From Verrucomicrobiales bacterium (GTDB lineage Bacteria; Verrucomicrobiota; Verrucomicrobiia; Verrucomicrobiales; DEV007): a stretch of 64,000 bases of DNA. Positions 1-8,675 of this stretch are shown here, piece by piece (the stretch's first letter is position 1; the number at the start of each line of letters is the position of its first letter). The notes below the pieces were generated by a model, which saw only the letters and a program-made list of their open reading frames with translations, was not told the DNA's origin and ran no database searches. The position numbers were made by a program, and so were the translations under genes. The DNA lies in assembly GCA_029213195.1 (NCBI GenBank), contig JARGNI010000010.1, positions 1 through 64,000 on the forward strand. Direction: 5' to 3'.

Positions 1-193
1 TCTCTATCTCGGATGCGCACTGATCCTGCTCAGGCATTTATGAGATGGCTTCTACAAACACCGCCACCATGTTGAAAACTTCTTCCAGAGAATCAAAGAG
101 AAGCGTGCCATCGCCACCAGATACGAAAAACTCGCTACTCAATTCTTTCATCTTGTTACCTTGGCTTCTCTTTGCGACTGGCTCAGAATTTAG
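1..193 (+). pseudogene. IS5-family transposase, C-terminal remnant
   Basis: Reading from about 44 to the stop at 191-193 gives a typical C-terminal tail of an IS5-group DDE transposase. It has a YKHRHHVENFFQRIK block containing the catalytic Glu, then AIATRYEKLA and a final LCDWL. An in-frame TGA at 41-43 lies directly upstream and the bases before it do not continue the family convincingly, so the copy is broken as well as cut by the window edge. The sequence at about 196-212 reads TTTCGAACACACCCTA. Its reverse complement starts TAGGGTGTGTTC, which resembles an IS5/IS427-type terminal repeat next to a TA target; this end assignment is inference. The region is more AT-rich than its neighbours. 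Confidence 0.75.
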
Positions 194-349
194 TTTTTCG
201 AACACACCCTAAAAAATAATGCAGGGACGGGAGGCCAACACGACCGGCTCGGAATGCGATCCGAATCAATCCCAGCCCTGGAGAAGGCAGCGAGGACCTG
301 ACTCGCCGACCACTCGACTTGCTTCGCAACCACAACTTCGCCTTCGAGA

Positions 350-2035
350 ATGAGTTTCCTCGCTGCTGCTGCCGCTACCGAGCACGCGGAAGTCTGGACC
401 GTCCTGTTCCAGCTTGCGGCGCTCCTCGGTGCGGCATTGGTGCTGGGAATGCTCTTCGAGCGTTTTGGGCAATCCGCGATCCTCGGGTATCTCATCGCCG
501 GTATGCTCATGGGGCCGGGAGTCTTCGGAGTCATTTCCGCTGACTCGGGAGTTCCCGTGATCGCAGAGCTGGGTGTCTCCCTCCTCCTCTTTGCCATTGG
601 TCTCGAGTTTTCTGCGAGCCGGCTCATTCGCCTCGGGCCCGCTGCGGTCTACGGAGGATCGATCCAGGTCATCCTCACCCTGGTCCTGGTTTCCGGGGGA
701 TGCCTCTTGATGGGAATGGAGAAGAGAACGTCGGTCGCCATTGGTGCTGCCATAGCCCTGTCTTCCACTGCCTGTGTCCTTCGCGTTCTCTCCGATCGAG
801 CCGAGATCGATGCCGTCCATGGCCGGGTCGCCCTCGGGGTCCTCCTGCTTCAGGATGTTGCGGTCGTACCTCTCGTTCTTCTTGTAACCATGCTGGGAGG
901 TGGAGGATCCCTGACCGATGTCGGATGGGATCTGCTCAAGGCGGGAGGGCTCATCGTGGCTCTCGTCACAGGATTCCTGCTCCTTGCCAAGTTCGTCCTG
1001 CCCCCGCTGATGAGAGAACTGAGTCTCGCCAGGGACCGAGAGTTGCTCGTTCTCCTCTCTGTCGTCCTCGCCGTGGGATCGGCCCTGGCTGCTCACGCGC
1101 TCGAACTTTCCCCCGCGCTCGGGGCCTTTCTCGCTGGCATGATGCTGGCGGAATCCTCCTTCGCCACCCAGATCCGATCCGATATCGGGGGACTTCGCAT
1201 CATATTCATCACGCTCTTTTTTGCCTCTGTGGGTATGCTCGGGGATCCGTTGTGGATCTCGCAGAACTGGCTCCCGGTAACCGGAGTGACTCTTCTCATT
1301 CTTTTCGGGAAAGCGGCCGTCGTCACCGCGATTGCCCTACTCTTCCGCGTCCCCTTGCGTCACGCCATCGCCAGTGGAATCGTGCTCTCGCAGGTGGGTG
1401 AATTCGGAGTCGTAATCGCAGGGATCGGGAACTCGAGCGGCCTTGTCTCGGGCGATGCTTTTCGGCTCCTCGTTTCCTCCATTCTCGCGACCTTGTTCCT
1501 GACACCTCTTCTCATCCGCGCAGCCCTTCCACTGGGAGAGAAACTGGAGCGACGTCTGCGCCCTCATGCTCGCCCCCAGACCACGATTGAAGATGTCTTC
1601 ACCACCGAGAAAAAACTCGTCATGATCGTGGGGTTCGGCCCATCCGGCCAGCGTGTCGCGGAAGGACTGCGCGAAAACCCCGACGTAGAGATTCTCGTGG
1701 TCGATATGAATCAGCGGAATGTCGACCTGGCACGATCGATGAACTTCTCCGCCGTATTGGGAGATGCCACCAACCTCGATTTCCTCCTCCATCACGGCAT
1801 CCTGAAATCACGAGCCATGGTCATCACCCTACCCGATCATCGGACCTCGACCCGGATCGTAGAGTCGGTTCGGACACTCCACGAGACGGTCTCCATCATC
1901 GTCCGGGCACGATACCATTCCTTCGTCGATGAACTGGAGCGAGCTGGAGCCACGCTGGCGATCGATGAGGAATACCTCACCGGTCAGCAACTTCGTGAAG
2001 CGATGCTGGCGATTCTCGATCTCGAAGAGAACTGA
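350..2035 (+). CDS. Kef-type monovalent cation:proton antiporter
   Basis: This 561-residue inner-membrane protein belongs to the CPA2 family. About the first 390 residues are a run of hydrophobic helices of the Na/H exchanger fold. A cytoplasmic TrkA-N/RCK domain starts near residue 421 with the Rossmann nucleotide motif GFGPSG, followed by a VLGDATN segment typical of KefB/KefC. Such proteins exchange K+ or Na+ for H+ and are gated by NAD(H) or glutathione adducts on the RCK domain; which ion moves here cannot be read from sequence. The ATG at 350 gives a short hydrophilic lead before the first helix. It stands alone, with the next gene about 100 bases downstream. No kefF/kefG partner is nearby. 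Confidence 0.93.
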   Translation: MSFLAAAAATEHAEVWTVLFQLAALLGAALVLGMLFERFGQSAILGYLIAGMLMGPGVFGVISADSGVPVIAELGVSLLLFAIGLEFSASRLIRLGPAAVYGGSIQVILTLVLVSGGCLLMGMEKRTSVAIGAAIALSSTACVLRVLSDRAEIDAVHGRVALGVLLLQDVAVVPLVLLVTMLGGGGSLTDVGWDLLKAGGLIVALVTGFLLLAKFVLPPLMRELSLARDRELLVLLSVVLAVGSALAAHALELSPALGAFLAGMMLAESSFATQIRSDIGGLRIIFITLFFASVGMLGDPLWISQNWLPVTGVTLLILFGKAAVVTAIALLFRVPLRHAIASGIVLSQVGEFGVVIAGIGNSSGLVSGDAFRLLVSSILATLFLTPLLIRAALPLGEKLERRLRPHARPQTTIEDVFTTEKKLVMIVGFGPSGQRVAEGLRENPDVEILVVDMNQRNVDLARSMNFSAVLGDATNLDFLLHHGILKSRAMVITLPDHRTSTRIVESVRTLHETVSIIVRARYHSFVDELERAGATLAIDEEYLTGQQLREAMLAILDLEEN

Positions 2036-2138
2036 TCGCACGATTTCCTTTCCTGACGAAACTGTCAGATGAATTTATTTGTCAGTTCGTGGCGAGAGCG
2101 CTTGTTTCGGGATTGTTAATCAATTCACTTCCACCGAT

Positions 2139-2636
2139 ATGCTCTTTTATCTGCTGATCGTAGCCGCCGTTCTTGTTGTCCTTCTTCCTGCCCTCAACTT
2201 CCTGAGTTACCGCGTCATGGGTGGAATCATCCGAAACCGAAAGGAGAAATGGGATCTCAATATCTGTTGTGGCAAGACAGACGGGGGCGGAGTCAATGTC
2301 GATATCGTGAAGCACGCCGAGGTCCCCAACCTCATCGTGGTCGACAGCATCTACGAGCTTCCTTTCTCGTCGAATCAATTCGAGAATTGCCTCTGCTCTC
2401 ACACGATCGAGCACGTCGAAGACCCCGCCGCGTTTTACGAGGAGCTCCAGAGAGTTTCCCAGCAAGTCACACTCGTCGTCCCTCCCCTCTGGGATCTCAG
2501 CGCAGTCCTCAATGTCTTCGAACATCGCTGGCTTTTTCTCACTTTTCGCAAGGAGCACCATTCCCTCCCTCCCTATATCGTCCTTCCGTTTTCCCAATTC
2601 TTCCAGGAACGGCTCGGGCAGAAAATTCGAGCGTAA
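2139..2636 (+). CDS. membrane-anchored class I SAM methyltransferase-like protein
   Basis: A predicted 165-residue protein with one N-terminal membrane helix (FYLLIVAAVLVVLLPAL) and a cytosolic Rossmann-like domain. The segment LNICCGKTDGGGVNVDI fits a degenerate motif I. IYELPFSSNQFENCLCSHTIEHVED fits the post-I and HxxEH blocks of Methyltransf_11 proteins, in two stretches. I use the ATG at 2139; reading can be extended to a TTG at 2079 but that adds residues with no family character. The protein is short for a methyltransferase (usually 200-250 residues) and lacks a clear substrate-binding C-terminus, so a binding role without catalysis is possible. Substrate unknown. Confidence 0.7.
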   Translation: MLFYLLIVAAVLVVLLPALNFLSYRVMGGIIRNRKEKWDLNICCGKTDGGGVNVDIVKHAEVPNLIVVDSIYELPFSSNQFENCLCSHTIEHVEDPAAFYEELQRVSQQVTLVVPPLWDLSAVLNVFEHRWLFLTFRKEHHSLPPYIVLPFSQFFQERLGQKIRA

Positions 2637-2708
2637 TTTCGAATTCTCCCCCACTGGCGTTCCCCGCGTTCCGGGAGTAGAGTTGCCTGCCCAACCCTGC
2701 TTCCTTCT

Positions 2709-4145
2709 GTGAGTTCTCCCCCTCCCTCCAGCCCACGTGTCGCGATCCTGAATATCGTCGGATTGACCTCCCGGCATATCGGCCCCGACATGCCCTTCAT
2801 CTCGGAGTTCTGCCAAAGAGAGGGGCACTCGACGCTCACCGTCACTCCGACTCTCCCGGCTGTGACCTCGTCGATGCAGGCGACCTTTCTCACGGGAAAG
2901 AATCCGGGCGGGCATGGAATCGTAGGCAACATGTGGTACGACCGTTCCTATTCGGAACATCGTTGCTGGAAACAATCCAACCGACTTGTCGAAGGACGGA
3001 AACTCTGGGAGCACCTTCGCGACGAATTCGATCCAGAATACACCTGCGCCAAGGTCTTCTGGTGGAACAACATGTATTCCACGGCGGACTACCAGATCAC
3101 TCCACGGCCGATCTACTGTGCCGATGGCAAGAAGGTCTTCGATATCCAGACCTGGCCGATGGAGTTGCGAAAGAAGATCAAACGCAAGCTGGGCAAGTTT
3201 CCCTTCCCTTCTTTCTGGGGCCCGGCCGCAGGTCTCCCCTCGAGTCAATGGATCGCCAACTCGGCCAAGTGGTTCGAGGATCGCTTTTCCCCCAACCTCA
3301 ACCTCGTCTATCTGCCGCATCTCGACTACAACCTGCAACGGCACGGCCCCGAGGGCGCGACCATCAGTGAAGATCTTCATGAAATCGATGAGGTCGTTCG
3401 GGATTTGGTGACCGACCTGGAATCCAAGGGGGTCTCCGTAATTCTGATCAGCGAATACGGAATTACCCAGGTCGATCGTCCCATTCACCTGAACCGAATC
3501 TTCCGTGAAAAAGGTTGGCTCTCCTGGAGAAACGAACTGGGGCGCGAGGTGATCGACCTTGGCAACTGCCAGGCATTTGCCATCCCCGATCACCAAGTCG
3601 CCCACATCTATCTCAACGACCCGGCAATCCGTTCCGAAGTGATCGAAGCCCTCACGGAAGTCGAAGGCATTGACCAGGTTCTCTCCGATGACGAGATTGC
3701 GAAGGCGGGACTCGATCACGAGCGCACCGGAGATATCGTCGTGGTCTCCGACGAGCGGAGCTGGTTCACCTACTACTACTGGAAACACGATCGCAAGGCG
3801 CCGGATTTTGCCCGCTGTGTCGACATCCATCGCAAACCAGGCTACGACCCGGTCGAGCTCTTCCTCGACCCGAAAATCTGGTTCCCCAAGCTCAAGATCG
3901 CGGGTAAACTTCTGCGGAAGATCCTCGGTTTCCGGATGCTGATGGACGTCATCCCTCTCGACGCAGATCTCGTCAAGGGCTCCCATGGATGCATCCCCGA
4001 GAGCCCAGAGGATCACCCTCTCCTCATCGGCAAGTTCCCGGAGCAACCCAGGGAAGCGACCATCGCGGCGGAAGATGTCTATTCGGTACTTCTTGCTACC
4101 TGCCGACCGGATGACGAGAAAACGGAAGCCGATGCCGAAAATTGA
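2709..4145 (+). CDS. type I phosphodiesterase / nucleotide pyrophosphatase family protein
   Basis: A 478-residue protein of the alkaline phosphatase superfamily. The N-terminus VAILNIVGLTSRHIG, the SSMQATFLTGKNPGGHGI block with the presumed nucleophile, the LPHLDYNLQRHGP metal-ligand block and LISEYGITQVDRPIH follow the order seen in NPP-type enzymes, which hydrolyse phosphodiester or pyrophosphate bonds using two metal ions. The usual SDHGM ligand block is SEYGI here, so one metal site differs from textbook NPPs; I believe this is a subfamily trait rather than decay. Translation starts at a GTG. There is no signal peptide, so it should be cytoplasmic. It converges on the epimerase gene with a 33-base gap. 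Natural substrate unknown. Confidence 0.88.
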   Translation: MSSPPPSSPRVAILNIVGLTSRHIGPDMPFISEFCQREGHSTLTVTPTLPAVTSSMQATFLTGKNPGGHGIVGNMWYDRSYSEHRCWKQSNRLVEGRKLWEHLRDEFDPEYTCAKVFWWNNMYSTADYQITPRPIYCADGKKVFDIQTWPMELRKKIKRKLGKFPFPSFWGPAAGLPSSQWIANSAKWFEDRFSPNLNLVYLPHLDYNLQRHGPEGATISEDLHEIDEVVRDLVTDLESKGVSVILISEYGITQVDRPIHLNRIFREKGWLSWRNELGREVIDLGNCQAFAIPDHQVAHIYLNDPAIRSEVIEALTEVEGIDQVLSDDEIAKAGLDHERTGDIVVVSDERSWFTYYYWKHDRKAPDFARCVDIHRKPGYDPVELFLDPKIWFPKLKIAGKLLRKILGFRMLMDVIPLDADLVKGSHGCIPESPEDHPLLIGKFPEQPREATIAAEDVYSVLLATCRPDDEKTEADAEN

Positions 4146-4178
4146 GCCATTTCCCCGCAGGCCCGACGCCGAATCCAG

Positions 4179-4901
4179 TCACTTCTGGCCATAGTAGGCA
4201 CCTGCCCCGTGTTTCCGCAGGTAATGCTTGTCGAGAATGTAGTCGGGGATCCCATTGGCTTCCGCCTGGAGACGCCAGGTGCCCAGCCCCATTTCGGCAC
4301 AAACCTCGAGCGCAACCGAGTTCGTTACCGAATCCGTCGCACTTTTCCCCCAGGTGAACGGAGCATGGAATTTCTGAAAGCAGGCAGGCATCTCGAGGGG
4401 ATCGATCCCTTTCTCTCGAAACGTCTCGGCAATCGCCAGGCCCGTGTTCTCTTCGTAGGCCTCGGCCACTTCTTCCGGAGTCAGTTCCCGGACGACGGGA
4501 ACCGTTCCGTAAAAGTGATCCGCATGGGTAGTGCCCTGGCAGGGAAGTTCCACGCCAGCTTGCGAAAACATCGTCGCATGAACCGAATGGGTGTGGGTCA
4601 CTCCCCCGATCTTTTCAAATTCGCGATAGAGAACCGCATGGGTAGCGGTATCCGATGATGGTCGGAAGTCTCCCTCGACCACTCTTCCCTCCAGATCGAC
4701 GACGACGAGGCTCTCCGGGGTCAGCTTGTCGTAGGCGACGCCGCTCGGCTTGATGACAAACAATCCCGAATCGCGATCGATGCCAGAGACATTCCCCCAC
4801 GTCAACCTTACCAATCCCTCCGAAACCAGGAGCAGATTCGCTTTACAGACTTCCTCTCTCAGTTCTTCCAACATGCCCCAATCGAACGCGATCCGCGGCA
4901 T
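4179..4901 (-). CDS. araD: L-ribulose-5-phosphate 4-epimerase-like class II aldolase
   Basis: 240 residues, the normal length for AraD/UlaF/SgbE. Family blocks are in order: LTWGNVSGID, VIKPSGVAYDKLTPE, SSDTATHAVLYREF, GGVTHTHSVHATMF with the two zinc His, and TTHADHFYGTVPVVREL. The third zinc His lies in FQKFHAPFTWGKSA. The enzyme interconverts L-ribulose 5-phosphate and D-xylulose 5-phosphate, feeding pentoses or L-ascorbate/xylulose derivatives into the pentose phosphate pathway. The ATG at 4901 is used; a second Met at 4874 (MLEELREEV) matches where many family members begin and could be the true start. No sugar kinase or isomerase is adjacent, so the exact pentose route is unclear. Confidence 0.92.
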   Translation of the reverse strand: MPRIAFDWGMLEELREEVCKANLLLVSEGLVRLTWGNVSGIDRDSGLFVIKPSGVAYDKLTPESLVVVDLEGRVVEGDFRPSSDTATHAVLYREFEKIGGVTHTHSVHATMFSQAGVELPCQGTTHADHFYGTVPVVRELTPEEVAEAYEENTGLAIAETFREKGIDPLEMPACFQKFHAPFTWGKSATDSVTNSVALEVCAEMGLGTWRLQAEANGIPDYILDKHYLRKHGAGAYYGQK

Positions 4902-4979
4902 CTCGCAAGCGAGGATTCACGGCCGCGGGAATTTCCCGGAGGAAATGTCGTCTCATTGCGTCTAGACTAGGAGAATCCT

Positions 4980-5972
4980 ATGTGGCGCTGGACCCAGAAA
5001 CTCTTTTCGGCTCTCATTCCCTCCCTGCTCCTCCTCCTCTTTATCGTGGTGGTGAGCAGCTACATGAATCGGTGGGACAGCCTCGTTGCCATCACCCTGA
5101 TCCCCCTCTGGGCGTGGGCCGGGGTAGGAATGATCCTGAGCCTCCTGAGTTGGCTCGCTTTTCGGGGCGTCCCCTCGCTCGTAATTTTCTGCCTCTGGTT
5201 GGCTACGGGAATCGCCTTTTCAGAGGAAACCCACAGCCTCATCAAGGAACTGGTCAATACGATCGATCCGAAACCCCTTCCCGAAGATTCGCGCCTCTAT
5301 CGAGTGATCAATGTCAACGCTCTCGGAGCAAAAGAGGGCCTGGAGCAGATCAAGCAGCTCGAACCGGATCTTGTCGTTGTCCAGGAACCGCCCAAACAGC
5401 AAGTTCTGGATGAAATCGCTGAAACCTGGTTTTCGGGAGACTTCGGGGTCGTCTCGGACGGATCTGTGGCCATCGTAGCCCGAGGAGTCCTACTCGATTC
5501 TATCGTCGAAGAAAGTTCCGAAGCCATTCACGCCCGCATCCAGCTCGAAAACGACTTCCTCGTCGACGTCACCAGCATCATACTGTCCGATTGCCTTCCC
5601 AGTACCTCGCTCTGGAATCCCGGGACATGGGAGCGCCTGCGCCAGGCTCGCATTCACAATCGACGCACCCTGAGAACCAACCTGGGCGAAAATCAGATCA
5701 CACAGAATCGAATCGGTCGGATTATCGCCGGTGGATTTCAAACTCCTCCAGGTGACGATGTCTACCGCCCTCTCGAGAGCAATGAAATGGTCGACACCTT
5801 TCGCAAAGCCGGGGAGGGCTGGGGCAACACCTACCCTTCCGATTACCCCGTGCTTCGTCTCGATCAGATCTGGGTTTCGGAAAGCTTCGAAGTCGTGTCG
5901 ACCCACGCGATTCAAAATCGACATTCCGATCACCGAATTGTCATTTCCGAACTCGCGCTTCCCTCGCCTTAG
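4980..5972 (+). CDS. membrane protein with degenerate endonuclease/exonuclease/phosphatase fold
   Basis: A 330-residue protein with three predicted N-terminal membrane helices (to about residue 80), then a domain of the EEP (DNase I-like) superfamily. INVNALG and the LVVVQEPP strand correspond to the Asn and catalytic Glu blocks, and RLDQIWVS with NRHSDHRIV correspond to the C-terminal Asp-His block. The central GDFN catalytic motif reads GGFQT here, so the Asp and Asn that position the phosphate and general acid are both replaced. Catalysis is therefore doubtful; ligand binding is an alternative. An AGGAG sequence sits about 6 bases before the ATG. The gene is divergent from araD and convergent with the next gene. 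Confidence 0.78.
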   Translation: MWRWTQKLFSALIPSLLLLLFIVVVSSYMNRWDSLVAITLIPLWAWAGVGMILSLLSWLAFRGVPSLVIFCLWLATGIAFSEETHSLIKELVNTIDPKPLPEDSRLYRVINVNALGAKEGLEQIKQLEPDLVVVQEPPKQQVLDEIAETWFSGDFGVVSDGSVAIVARGVLLDSIVEESSEAIHARIQLENDFLVDVTSIILSDCLPSTSLWNPGTWERLRQARIHNRRTLRTNLGENQITQNRIGRIIAGGFQTPPGDDVYRPLESNEMVDTFRKAGEGWGNTYPSDYPVLRLDQIWVSESFEVVSTHAIQNRHSDHRIVISELALPSP

Positions 5973-6017
5973 AGTTCAGGGCCAATCAATGCCCATTCGC
6001 ACGGAGATTGCCACAGG

Positions 6018-7346
6018 TCACCGACCATCGGGCAAGGCCTTTACGATCAATGGTCGTGCCGACTTCCCTTTTCCCAATCGACTGTAGCTGCGGGAATACC
6101 AGCTCGACTCCAGTTCCTTCGTCGACATGATCTCAATCCCGGGAGGAGGCTGATTGGGATTTTTCACGATATACTGATCTCGATCGGCACGGTATCCGAC
6201 CACCAGCAGCGTATGTCCATTGCGCAGCACTTCGCCATTTTCCTCTCGAGTGATCGTGAAATCGATCACGACCGGCTGTCCGGCGTCCAGATGATCTCGA
6301 ATGTATTGGGTGCCTTCGGAAAATCCCTTCTCGTCGTGGGAAAACGTTTTCAGCTCCCAGGCCTGCCCCAGTTGCCTTGCGGCCTCGAGCAGGTCAGCCC
6401 AGTCGGTACCCGTGCCGATCGGACTTCTCGGGCAGAGACGCTTCACCGCATAGGGATTTGTATCCACACCAAGGTGTCTTGCGAACATCGCGATCGAGGT
6501 CGCTCCACAGTTATTCCAGCCCTGATAGAGGTGGGAGACTTCGACGAACGCGAAAGAGCCCTTTTCGGGTTTTTGAGCCCTCCACTCACTCAGTTCGAGA
6601 AGCGCGCCCCCTTGCCGACTTCCCGTCCTCTTTGCCAAACTCCAGGATTCTTTCGCGAGGTCTTGGCTCCCCTTTTTCCACAACAGCTCGCCGAGAAGAA
6701 GATTGGCATTGGCGTGCCCCCGAGGGGCGATTCTACGACAGAGTTCTTCCGCGCGCTTCGCGTCCTCCGGTATCCCTTCCCCTGCAGCAGAGAGCACCGC
6801 CAATCTCCAGATGGCATTTTCGTGCCCCACCTCTGCAGCCTGCCGCCAGGCTTCGATCGCTTGATGGTAGTTCTGCTCGACTCCCTGTCCGCTGAAATAG
6901 CTGTTCCCGAGGTTGAAGAATCCCTGGGCATGTCCCTCGGCTGCCGAGGCGGAAAAGTAGGCCGTCGCGATCGTCGAATTCTTCGGGACTCCCCACCCTC
7001 TCAGATACATAAAGCCAACATTGTCCAACCCCTCGGCATCCCCCTGATCAGCAGCCATACGATACCACTTCACAGCCTCGCGATGATTTCTTGGGACGCC
7101 CTTTCCATCCCGATATCGCATCCCAAGGGAAATCTGCGCCTTGCCATCGCCAGCCTTTGCGACATTCAACAGGTTCGCGATCTCAGGAGAAATCGGCTCT
7201 TGCGAGACTCCCGTCATCGACGAGGCCAGCAGGAGGAGCGCAAAAATGCGCCTTCCCGAGATGAAATGAATCCGGAAAAACATGTGACCCACGAAGCCTG
7301 GCAAAAACCAAGAGAGTCTAAAGGAAGAGTTATCTGAAGATTTCAC
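6018..7346 (-). CDS. Sel1-repeat protein with C-terminal C39-type cysteine peptidase domain
   Basis: A signal-like hydrophobic stretch (RIFALLLLASSMTGVSQ) is followed by four or five Sel1 (TPR-like) repeats at about residues 66-230, each with the A..G...A..NLG..Y..G.GV pattern. A papain-fold C39-like domain follows at about 265-430. The catalytic Cys lies in GWNNCGATS near residue 279, the His in NGHTLLVVGY near 377, and the Asn/Asp in YIVKNPN. It is probably exported and may cleave a peptide, or bind one through the repeats. Met22 (start 7283) gives a more conventional signal peptide than the first ATG. No bacteriocin transporter or Gly-Gly leader peptide is adjacent, so bacteriocin processing is not supported. 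Confidence 0.82.
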   Translation of the reverse strand: MKSSDNSSFRLSWFLPGFVGHMFFRIHFISGRRIFALLLLASSMTGVSQEPISPEIANLLNVAKAGDGKAQISLGMRYRDGKGVPRNHREAVKWYRMAADQGDAEGLDNVGFMYLRGWGVPKNSTIATAYFSASAAEGHAQGFFNLGNSYFSGQGVEQNYHQAIEAWRQAAEVGHENAIWRLAVLSAAGEGIPEDAKRAEELCRRIAPRGHANANLLLGELLWKKGSQDLAKESWSLAKRTGSRQGGALLELSEWRAQKPEKGSFAFVEVSHLYQGWNNCGATSIAMFARHLGVDTNPYAVKRLCPRSPIGTGTDWADLLEAARQLGQAWELKTFSHDEKGFSEGTQYIRDHLDAGQPVVIDFTITREENGEVLRNGHTLLVVGYRADRDQYIVKNPNQPPPGIEIMSTKELESSWYSRSYSRLGKGKSARPLIVKALPDGR

Positions 7347-7357
7347 GGCTCGATTGT

Positions 7358-7933
7358 CTACTCGCTGACCTCAAAAGCACAGCCTTCTTCTTCCCCAAGG
7401 AAACGAATGTTCACCTCGTAGCCCATGAATTCTCCCTCGACGGAAACATCTTCCATCGCTCCATACAGGGGATGGCGACGACCCACATCTTCGGTGTGAT
7501 CGTCCCACTTCTGGGGAAAGAGTCCCAGCAACCGCTTCCTCGTCTTCCACTCGAACTCTCGTGGATTCTGTGCATCGATAACCACCGGCTGAGGATCTCC
7601 CTTTGCCCCCCTCACCGAGAAAGAGGCATTCTTTGTCCCTGCAGGAAAGTAGTAAAGAAAGCAGAATTCCTTTTTTGAACGGTGCTTGGAAAGTGCAAGA
7701 ACGATCCCCGGGTGATCCCAGCTCCCGCTTCGTCCTTCCTTCCGATAGAAAGCCTCTACCTCCCATTCGCCCGGAGCGACCTGATCCAGGGCTTGTTGGT
7801 AACTCGCCCTATCCTGGAATGGGTCAGCAGGAAAACCGGGCGGGTCCGTTTCCACTCGAGAGCAGGAAAGGAGCGTACTCGCCAACGAAGCGAGAAGGAA
7901 AACCTGGGCCCATTCTCTTCTACTTTTCATCAC
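7358..7933 (-). CDS. putative lipoprotein, unknown function
   Basis: 191 residues with an N-terminal lipoprotein signal: basic start, hydrophobic core, then a lipobox STLLSC with Cys24. The mature part is hydrophilic with a GEWEVEAFYRKEG segment and no motif I recognise. It is the last gene of a compact reverse-strand set: its upstream neighbour, another small lipoprotein, ends two bases before this start, so the two are probably co-translated. Likely anchored in the inner or outer membrane. Function not assignable from sequence. Confidence 0.72.
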   Translation of the reverse strand: MMKSRREWAQVFLLASLASTLLSCSRVETDPPGFPADPFQDRASYQQALDQVAPGEWEVEAFYRKEGRSGSWDHPGIVLALSKHRSKKEFCFLYYFPAGTKNASFSVRGAKGDPQPVVIDAQNPREFEWKTRKRLLGLFPQKWDDHTEDVGRRHPLYGAMEDVSVEGEFMGYEVNIRFLGEEEGCAFEVSE

Positions 7934-7935
7934 TC

Positions 7936-8421
7936 TTATCTCTCTGGTTCAGCATTGGCTTTCTGGTATTCGATAAATTCCCAAGAATCAGGATCCCCAA
8001 AAAACCGCCATAGGATCAAACGACCGCCCTCTTCTGCAAAGCTCATCGAGTAGTTTGAAGAGAAACGCTCATCTTGGAAGCTCAAGACGAGAGTGTTCTC
8101 TTCGCCTTCCCCACCATGGCGTCTCGGCTGCCGCTTCAGCTCCCAGGCGCCTCTTGTCTCGACATATTCGAAGCTGGAAAAATCATCGAGAACGGAGCTG
8201 AAGACAAAGGAAGCGTCGGGAAGAAATTGGATCTGCACTTGATCGGGTCGATGCCCCGTCGAGGGGTAACGCTCCAGCAGGGACTCGAAGTGAGCGGTTG
8301 CCTCCCACGTTCCGACCACTTCCTTCTTCTCTACCACACGCTTCAAATGGCGATCCGGCAAATAGCAGGATGTCAGGAAAAGACAAAACGGAAGCCAAAT
8401 GTAGAGAGTCGACAGGTGCAT
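7936..8421 (-). CDS. putative lipoprotein, unknown function
   Basis: I start this 161-residue protein at the ATG at 8421, because that gives a clean lipoprotein signal (MHLSTLYIWLPFCLFLTSC); a longer reading to 8550 would bury the signal. The mature part begins with basic residues, then GTWEATAHFESLLERYPS, and has alternating beta-like segments (FVFSSVLDDF, TLVLSFQDERF, GRLILWRFFGDPDSWEFIEY). This is the layout of small lipocalin-like or DUF-type sensor lipoproteins that score a deviation from a template, but no family is certain. The start codon lies one base after the stop of the upstream small membrane protein, so coupling is likely. Confidence 0.68.
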   Translation of the reverse strand: MHLSTLYIWLPFCLFLTSCYLPDRHLKRVVEKKEVVGTWEATAHFESLLERYPSTGHRPDQVQIQFLPDASFVFSSVLDDFSSFEYVETRGAWELKRQPRRHGGEGEENTLVLSFQDERFSSNYSMSFAEEGGRLILWRFFGDPDSWEFIEYQKANAEPER

Positions 8422-8422
8422 C

Positions 8423-8647
8423 TCAGGGGCTTCGGAAAAGAAAAAACACGCTCGCCAGACTCGAACCGAAGCCGGCTCCGAACAGGAATCCGATGACCAC
8501 TCCGAGAATCCCGAAGTCGAAACAAAACCAAACAAGCAGCGCCCCGACATTGCCGCAGGCGATCGTGATCCAAAGGGGCACGAGAATCAGGTATTCCGAG
8601 ATCCGTTCCCACCATGAGGGGCTTTTCATCTGTTCAAAAGGTCTCAT
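8423..8647 (-). CDS. small membrane protein, unknown function
   Basis: A 74-residue protein with two hydrophobic segments (LILVPLWITIACGNVGALLVWFC in two stretches, and GILGVVIGFLFGAGFG). The second is glycine-rich, as in helix-packing membrane peptides. Its stop overlaps the translation start region of the lipoprotein at 7936-8421, which argues that it is a real gene heading the three-gene set 8647 to 7358. No family recognised. Confidence 0.55.
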   Translation of the reverse strand: MRPFEQMKSPSWWERISEYLILVPLWITIACGNVGALLVWFCFDFGILGVVIGFLFGAGFGSSLASVFFLFRSP

Positions 8648-8675
8648 GATTCCGTCAACGATTCGAGCATGGAAA

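Noticed and set aside
2082-4046. 654-residue open frame on the minus strand
   Set aside because: Antisense to the methyltransferase-like and phosphodiesterase genes. No family features, and low-complexity charged composition typical of shadow frames.
6018-7346. Bacteriocin-processing locus
   Set aside because: The C39-like domain is not on an ABC transporter and no double-Gly leader peptide or export gene is adjacent.
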